Of a stretch of 64,000 nucleotides of DNA, positions 56,973-64,000 are shown piece by piece. Location: positions 25,606,001-25,670,000 of the forward strand of contig CM114274.1 of NCBI GenBank assembly GCA_050084515.1, given 5' to 3'. Each line of letters starts with the position of its first letter. The first letter of the stretch is position 1. The notes below the pieces were generated by a model. It made no database searches. It saw only the letters and a list, made by a program, of their open reading frames with translations, and was not told where the DNA came from. The position numbers and the translations under genes are program-made. This DNA is from Blasia pusilla. Lineage: Eukaryota; Marchantiophyta; Marchantiopsida; Blasiales.

Positions 56973-59880
56973 AGACACAGGGAGTCCCCAGACCGGTCCG
57001 GTTTCTCGTAATATCCTTGAGTCTTACTTTTTATCCCGCGTTTCATAGGTACTGGTTATATTCCCAGGTTCTCATTGGACGGTCTACGTCGAGGACGCTT
57101 CCGACCCGCTGGTGGACCCTACTCTGTAGAGTAAATCGGTAAGTAGAAGGAGTTTAATCTATTTAAAAAAATCGGCCATTATTGGCACATCGCCATTGGC
57201 GAATGTGGATATTTTGACTTTTCAATTTTGTTAAATCTTGCCCTTTCCACTGCTTGGGAAAGCAATATACGATTATTTCTTTCATTCATCGCTCATGTCA
57301 AGTACCCAAAACATTTATAGCGTACTTTGATAGAAGCGAGGTCCAAATTTATTTTTTATTTTTAGGGGACCGATAAGATATATATTTTTCAGCTGTAGAA
57401 ATATCTCTGAACGTTCCATTGGAATCCCTAATTTCTTGATTGTCCCATTTCCAGAGAGGATTCCTAAATTTTCCCTTTTAATGGGTTTATTCCACCGGCA
57501 TTCTTCCCGGACTTTGACCTAACGTGTCGCCATAAAAAAAACGGGAATGAGGAGCAGCGGAGTGGTAGCGGTGAATCACGATCGGTAGGGCCAAGATCCG
57601 TACTTTGAAAGGCACTAAAAAAAATCGGGGAGGTGGACATGGCATCAGGGAAAGAGTCTTATCAAGGGATGGGCTACTCTGATCGCGAGAAATAGTTTCG
57701 GACCTGTAAGATGGGGGAAAAAACCCATCCGTCTGATTCATTCTTTTCATTTAGCTTTCATTTTTTCCTATTTTTTCCCATGCAAATAAATGTTTAAAAA
57801 ATGCCAACACTACGCACTAAATTTTAGTTTCTTCCTTCTGCTATCTTATTGGAATTAATGCCGAAAATAAATCTTCTCCTTGAGCAGGAAACTTGAGATC
57901 GAAGAAGCTTTGTAGTTTATTTATGATTCACGCGTCCGTATCCTATCTGATCCCTACAGAGTAGGTGGAGACCAACAAGACCCGCATTAGGCAGCGAGTG
58001 TCAAAAAAGCGAAAAATAAAATAAAATTCATCTTATCACTCATAGTAGCCAAAAGTGCATTTTATATTCATATTCATATTCATCCGCCAGGAAACTTGGG
58101 ATTGAAGAACCTCCCCCACGTCTCCATATTCTCCTGTATTTTCCAAATAAAGCGCTGCGTGAACCGGTAAACGTAAACACGAGCTCACCAGGCCAGACAA
58201 AACGTAATAATAGTACACAAGAGTTTTCCTGTCACTGAGATAACATAATCTAATAAAATAGTATTATTTAACCTTATTCTAGCTGTTTCCATTGGTTCCC
58301 TCCGTTTGATCCACAATTGTTGGGATTTGATGCGTGCCCTTTTGGCATGTCCCTTCTACGCTCAAGGTCTCCTTTCTCTCACACGCGCTTTCAGCACTGA
58401 CTGATCTGCTTCCTCCGCTCTCTTTTTTATTACTTCCCTTGCTTTTCTTCGGCCTCAAGTATTCCTCCTCCTCCTCCTCCTCGCCCTCTGCTGTCCTGTG
58501 GGCGGAAGGAACCACTCGCGGGGAGTGGTTGGAAGGTTTCGGAAGGGAGGAACGAGCACTCTCTCTTTCTTGCTCTCTTCCTGGCTGCTTCTGGCCCATT
58601 CTTTCATTATTATATTCATTTTCTCTCTTTTCTAAGTCTTTTCGGGATGTCTAATTTGATAAGCATTTATGGACCTTGTGCTGTTGTTTTCCTCCGCTCG
58701 TTCCAGGCCGTTGAGATTTTCTGCCATTGGCACACGTGGAGTAATCCAACTTCCTCCCTCTTAATTGTTAGATTGATCATGCGAGGTTAGACTTAGGCAC
58801 ACAAAAAAAACACCCCCCTTTACAATTTCGTGTTTCGAGAATGGTGACTTGGGGTGGCATGGGGGACCGGGAAAGATTTTTGTGCAATTGGTTTTTCTCG
58901 TGGAAAGGATTATGCGATTAGTAGGTTGTCTTCACGGCAAATATTTCCAACCACTTCCTAGAAATTTTTGGGTTTTCTAAAAATTATTAAGGTCCCGTTA
59001 CGAACAAATTCTTGTTTAACATTTCATGTTTCAATGTCACTCTCCTTATATGACCCCGATGAAAACGAAAATTTTACTTTTGAGGGAAATTTAATGACAT
59101 GTATTAAAAAAATTATCCTCTAATTAGTCTATAGATTAAAAATAAAATTCTAAAACTTTGGAATATGGGATCTCAAGTTAGAGAAGAAATAATAAGAAAA
59201 TGGTAAGGACCAGCAAGGGGAGTCATGCTTAAATGGGAACCCCTTACCAATCCTGAATTTTATAAGTTCTGGTTACCAAAGGAAACAAGAACACCATATG
59301 ACCCCAAATTAAAATATTTTTAAGTGAGTAGAGACGCTTTTCAAAGAGAGTTTCTTACATGAAATCTCCATCCTCCAATTAGAATATAGATTCAATCATC
59401 CTTCACTACCATACAAATTTGGCCATGATTTGGACTTTTCGTTTTTCTTTGTCTTCCTCTTTTGCAAGTAACTAGTATGGACCAGCATGTTATAATACAT
59501 CCATGATACTCTAAATATTAAATTTTAAAGATAACAATTTTGATATTGAAATGAATATATTTTTAGATTCTATCCAACTATCTTATAAAAGAAAAACCAT
59601 GAGCATGAAAAATATTTTTCCATAGTAAGCATTATTTCCTTCAATTAGAAAGATTGAACTCCCAATACCTACGCTAGAAAAAATAACATGAGCAGAACTG
59701 TCCACACACATTGCTAGCATGAGTTACATGATGAGTCACTTTGATGACCAAGGAGATTAGACCTACCATGAAAATTTAGTTCCACTTGTAAGTTAACAAA
59801 TGTTGGATCAGGTGTTACACAAGATCTAGAGCGTACAAATAGATGTACCTCAAGTATACCATTATCCAATGAATAAGCCA
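56973..59880. other. Intergenic DNA upstream of the NAC gene
   Basis: Probably includes NAC promoter sequence. An E-rich minus-strand frame of 106 codons (58279-58599) spans a (CCT)n microsatellite at about 58464-58482 and is not convincing as a gene. From about 58700 the DNA is AT-rich and without features. Confidence 0.45.
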
Positions 59881-61058
59881 TCTATACTATTATGATATTC
59901 TGGGAGGATCCCTTCTCAAATAACAACACCCAAAATAGTGATATGTGTCCCAAACATGCATTATTTTCTCACACATTTTTTTTCTTAGTTTTAGAACAAA
60001 TTAAAGGAGAAAGGAGAATGGGTGTGCATAACACGTGCACTTATTGTCGCGATCCTCATAGCCAAACGTGCAACGATGTGGAACATCATAACTCTAGTCG
60101 ACTCACACAGGATGGAAGTGTGTTTGAGTCTCTAGAATGAGACACGAGTTGTCAACAAGATCCAAGCCTTGTTGGGCATCTCAAGTAATGAGGTAGTCCC
60201 CAAGTAGGACTTGAGAGGAGCTCAAGTCCTATAAGATGTGGACGCCAAGGGACTTAAAACTTGACTAAGCGTTTGGGGGTTCTTTATGTTTGAGGTCATA
60301 ACCACTACAACCAAGATGTGGTTGGGATGAATAAGGTGGCGTTGGAAAGCTTAAGAGAAGAAAATTCCAACGCACTAAAGATCCAAACGAACGCAAAAGC
60401 GTAGATTGAGAAAATACCCCTAAACTATCAGAATGATAGTTGGGTTGAGGGTCACAAGAAGCGGCCCAAGACTTTCCCAAAGGTGGGGAGGGGTGGAGAT
60501 CTCTAGAAGTATATTTAAGGGGGAAGGTCTCTAAGGGAGTTTGGGATCCGAACCCCACTTTGGGGAACCGTGGGGATGAACCAAGCGCACATGATAGATT
60601 GAGAGGTTCACTTCGGGGTGTGGACACCAAGCCAAGTCCCAGAGAATTAATTATGGATATCAACCTTGGACCATGACTCGTGACTCAAATATTGGGTCCG
60701 GCTAGAGACTCATTTCGAGATCCATTGGGTTTTTGGGACAGCCATGTGTCCTAACGACTTTTTAAGTTCTTGACAATGAAGGAAGTCTATCCTAAGTCTT
60801 GAAGGACTTTCTTATGTTGGGGAGTGAGGGGTTAGGCCGGTATCTGACATAGCCCTCTTAGATTTGTTGAGCTTGAAAGATAGCTCGAGTCCACGTCTTG
60901 GGAGATGTGAGACTGGTTGACCCAAACAATGGCTCATATGAGTGTGTGTGGATGCATATCAATAAGGAGAGTGTGGCCTATTGAAAGTACGCTTCTGCAA
61001 TACATTAGACCAACATTCAAGAGGATTATAGGCACGATACTTATGGGTAATATACTAG
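59881..61058 (+). mobile_element. Mini-Helitron E, interrupted by a solo LTR
   Basis: It begins A|TCTATACTATTATGATATTC and ends CACTTATGGGTAATATACTAG|T. The two parts (59881-60044 and 61045-61058) flank a solo LTR with one copy of its target duplication on each side. Removing LTR plus one CTTAT leaves GTGCACTTATGGGTAA continuous, similar to the 3' end of mini-Helitron D. Original length would be about 178 bp. Confidence 0.7.
60045..61039 (+). mobile_element. Solo LTR related to the chromovirus LTR
   Basis: 995 bp, opening TGTCGCGATCCTCATAGCC (compare TGTCGCGACCCTCATAACC) and ending GGCACGATA (CA changed to TA). It is flanked by a perfect 5-bp duplication CTTAT (60040-60044 and 61040-61044). 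Internal words such as GCGTTGGAAAGCT, AACCCCACTTTGGG, AGTCTTGAAGGACTT and GTGTGGATGC match the complete element's LTR in order. No internal retroelement sequence remains, so this is the product of LTR-LTR recombination. Confidence 0.9.
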
Positions 61059-62949
61059 TAGTGTGTATCGAAAGAGAGGAATATGTAGGAAAGATCTAGG
61101 GAAGGACGTAACGTCTATGTGATATTTATAAATTTTTTATTTGGTCAAAAATACCCAAGAATGAGTTGTTTATTCTATGATGAAAAAAAAGAGGGATTAC
61201 ATTTGATAGGTTCGTAGGGGTTACTCCTTATGCATGAGGTATCCTAGCAAGGATCAACACATTGTGATCATTGACAATTGTATGGCCATATGGTGGAGTA
61301 CTATTTTTTTAGTTATACCTTAACTTGCAAAAAGAAAAAGCTTTAGGGTCAAGTAATGGTATGAACCATTCATATTGTAGCAGGCTTTAGAGATTATCAT
61401 GCAAGCATGCCCTAGTTGAATATAGTGGTACATAAATTTTCAAGATCCATAAATCATGAGGTGCATGGAATTTTGGAGCTAGAACAACAATGCCAAAACT
61501 CAAACTGATTGGTAGGACTTCAATAAGATCAACAAATAGATTGATACTAATATACAAGCGAAAGTTGCCGATTGTAGTTATGATTTTTTGGGGAAAAGGT
61601 GAGGCTAGAAAATTTAAGTATAGTTTCGATAAAAATGGAACCTAAGTTTAACAAATTAAAGAGAATTTTTAAAAATTATGGAACCCCAAAATAAGTCACA
61701 ATCATTATGCTAGAACATTTATCTTGATACTCATAGACTAGTAATAGTTTTTATGAGTGGCAATATCTTGCAAGCGCAATGAGAGTCAATTGTAAGATTT
61801 TCATATACTAATCTATATTCTCCTATAGGCATGGATGTTAACTTCGATAATTAATTCCACAATCATATCTCATTAATTCAAACTTTTCCAAGTTCATTTC
61901 ATTATTTTTTAAAAAATTGACCTAGAAGTAAGAATCAAATGACTCACAAGGAAATTAAAAAGATTAAATATAGCACAAAGAAGAACTATAGAGAAGAGAT
62001 GTGCTATTTTGGGTATGTGACATGTATCCCCATGGTGATGATACCTCTTTTCTTTTGTGAGGTTTGAGAGTTAATTTTCAAAGGAATGCAAACTCATAAT
62101 AAATCATGAGACATAAATGGAAACGAGACTATATTCTAGAGAAATTCAGACATATAATATTTGTACTTCTAATGTTATTACTCTTGCAAACCATATTGGT
62201 AGTGTAGGGGGGTTTGAATTTTCAAGCATTACTTGGATCCCTTCAAAAGGATTGGCCATATGTTTGTTGTAGTATAATTGGATAACAAGACATTATGAAT
62301 AATTATGGCCCTTACAAGTACCTTTGGGTTTTTTTCTAGCCAAAAAAATTATCTAACGTATCAAGGCATGTATTTCTCTCGTGTCAATCTAGATACATAT
62401 TTAATCTCTCTTGTAAACTACAATTTTTTTTATGTTTCAAGAGGATCAAGATGCAAATCCATTTTTTTCCAAATTATAATCTCATAGTCACTACTCATTG
62501 TCTAGAATTTAAATTTATCTTTACTATTTTTTCTCTTTCATATGCATTCTTGAAAAGTTGAAATCTCCTTTTTATCATATGAGTCTAAACCAATTGAAGA
62601 TTACTCTACAAGTAAGATTCTTACTATAGTTTTCCAAATATTAATTTAAATCAATGGGATCATGAGATCTTCCAAGTTTGCTTCTTGATTTTGTATTGAA
62701 TTTATTGTACAATACCAATCCATGATACAAATCTTGTAGAAGAACTTGGATATAAGCATGTTTGCACTCTTGTCCTTCTTGATGGTACATCTTTTTCAAA
62801 CAAAACTCCAAAATATAAACAAGTTACAACACCATTAGAAACACTAGCTCTTATCTTATTTAATGTATATTATATCTCATTTTAGTCAATCTCTCCTTCG
62901 CTAACAAAAAATTTCCCCATACTTGACTCATGATATTTTATTTATAAAT
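61059..62949. other. AT-rich intergenic DNA, no gene seen
   Basis: No coding segment or repeat with clear ends was recognised. Confidence 0.55.
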
Positions 62950-64000
62950 CTACTGGAAATAGACATAGTCCCCCACATGAAACCTACAAATCGATGGTCG
63001 ATAACCTCCACCTCGAATGGTTGCATACCGCAACGTATCCTTGTGTTGAGCAATGGCAAGATTCTCAAAGGCTGTTGGCATAACTCTCTGAAAGAGCTCT
63101 GCCCGTTGAGAACACACTCTCATCCACATCTCTGGGTCATCAAGGTTCACCACCTCACTAGACTCCCGAAAAATTACTGCGGGCAAGTCTAGATCTCGGC
63201 CGTATAATAGAAAATAAAGTGAGAAGGAAGCCAAGGATTCTTGGCGACTGAACCTATACCCCATGGCTAACCATGGCAACTGAATATCCCAGTCTCCAAG
63301 ATGCCCCTTCTGTAGGCCATTCTTGCGCAATGCCCTCTTCACCGTCTGAACCACACGCTCAACCAAACCATCCGCCTCTAGATGATCTCAAGACGTGGTC
63401 CGATGATCAATCAACGCCTTGTCACACAAGACGTGAAACTCACCCTGAAACTCTATACCCTGGTCGGTCAGCACTTCAGCTGGTGCACCAAAATGACTAA
63501 GCACTCTATTAAGAAACGCATATGCCGTTCCCTCACTTGCCTTGTCAGGTAATGCCACCAACTCAATCCACTTGGAGAAGTGCTCCACCATCACGAACAT
63601 ATATCGATGATGTCGTACAGTCAACGGTAACGGTACCGCAAAGTCCACACTCCAACGGTAACCCAACCCCATAATAGGAAAGGGGTGTAACTGTGGTGTA
63701 GGGGAATTGAATGATGCCCTCACCCGGTCACAAACCATACAACGTGACACCAACTGCTGCATCTGAGTATGCATGCCATGTCACCAATACTGACCAAGGA
63801 GTAAGTTATACGTACGCTTTACCCCATAATGTCCCAACTTTTCATGGGCATGTCGCACAATGCGCTCTCTCTGAGCCAAATGCGGCACTACTCGTACTCT
63901 ACCATCCTCCCACACACGGAGAATATGTGTTCCCTCCAATTGATACCTCTTAGCACGTTGAAGAACACGGTCTCGCTCCTTGGCACTCACTATGTCTGGC
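62950..64000 (-). pseudogene. pol: Decayed Ty3/gypsy integrase region, running off the window edge
   Basis: One continuous minus-strand frame from the edge to 62950 is interrupted by two stops. It reads an integrase: an HAHEKLGHYG...CMVC zinc domain, RWSVDFAVPL, MVEHFSKWIELVALPDKASE, APAEVLTDQGIEFQGEF, then ADGLVERVVQTVKRALRKNG with the third acid, a post-core segment (LLYGRDLDLPAVIF) and HVGDYVYFQ before a final stop. The stops sit where WW (GQYW-stop-HGMHTQ) and a basic residue (TTS-stop-DHLEADG) are expected, that is TGG to TGA and CGA to TGA. It differs clearly from the chromovirus integrase and belongs to another gypsy lineage. The upstream polyprotein lies outside the window. Confidence 0.85.

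Noticed and set aside
58279-58599. E-rich 106-codon frame with ATG on the minus strand, antisense frame also open
   Set aside because: Spans a CCT microsatellite and purine-rich DNA; both strands are open through composition. No domain or promoter seen.
1-64000. CRISPR arrays, rRNA genes, intact tRNA genes, telomere repeats
   Set aside because: None seen. The only tRNA-related sequence is the primer site of the chromovirus and the incomplete tRNA-like element near 40.2 kb.

Overview
The window reads as nuclear DNA of a land plant. The evidence is spliced genes with GT-AG introns, a NAC transcription factor, a plastid-type transit peptide, a plant-style Ty3/gypsy chromovirus primed by initiator tRNA-Met, and short Helitrons with TCTATA...CTAG ends. 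Gene density is very low and most of the sequence is AT-rich transposon debris. A bryophyte or other seedless plant would fit, but nothing here fixes the lineage.

Layout. 1-6282: AT-rich intergenic DNA with a GC-rich island (about 0.8-1.3 kb) and a TIR-bearing non-autonomous element. 6283-7472: a two-exon gene for a small plastid-targeted membrane protein. 7473-13400: an unusual repetitive tract with no recognised gene. It holds three copies of a roughly 200-bp element that shares an identical 40-bp core and conserved hairpin potential, plus two other diverged tandem families. 14383-21758: a complete 7.4-kb LTR chromovirus with a perfect 5-bp target duplication, inserted into a decayed PPR gene. 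24511-24890: a second copy of the TIR element. 26446-27693: an intronless, GC-rich gene for a GH5 beta-1,6-glucanase of fungal type on the minus strand. 28-40 kb: AT-rich, with dispersed repeats, two adjacent mini-Helitrons and a third TIR element. 40359-42607: a decayed hAT transposase on the minus strand, with a tRNA-like element and a long perfect hairpin just beyond its 3' end. 43-45.3 kb: GC-rich low-complexity DNA. 45.3-53.3 kb: AT-rich DNA with two more mini-Helitrons and a dispersed repeat family. 53360-56699: a four-exon NAC gene (minus strand, 812 aa) with a C-terminal membrane anchor, a TATA box and a start-overlapping uORF. 59881-61058: a Helitron split by a solo LTR. 62950-64000: a decayed gypsy integrase running off the window edge.

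Three genes look intact: the NAC factor, the GH5 enzyme and the small plastid protein. They share no obvious pathway. The NAC protein has the architecture of a membrane-held factor released by proteolysis. The GH5 enzyme is probably secreted and would act on fungal or oomycete beta-1,6-glucan or on a wall glucan. The mobile elements record two kinds of decay. The hAT and the 3' gypsy copy carry stops of the C-to-T/G-to-A type expected from methylcytosine deamination. The chromovirus is broken mainly by 1-3 base indels.
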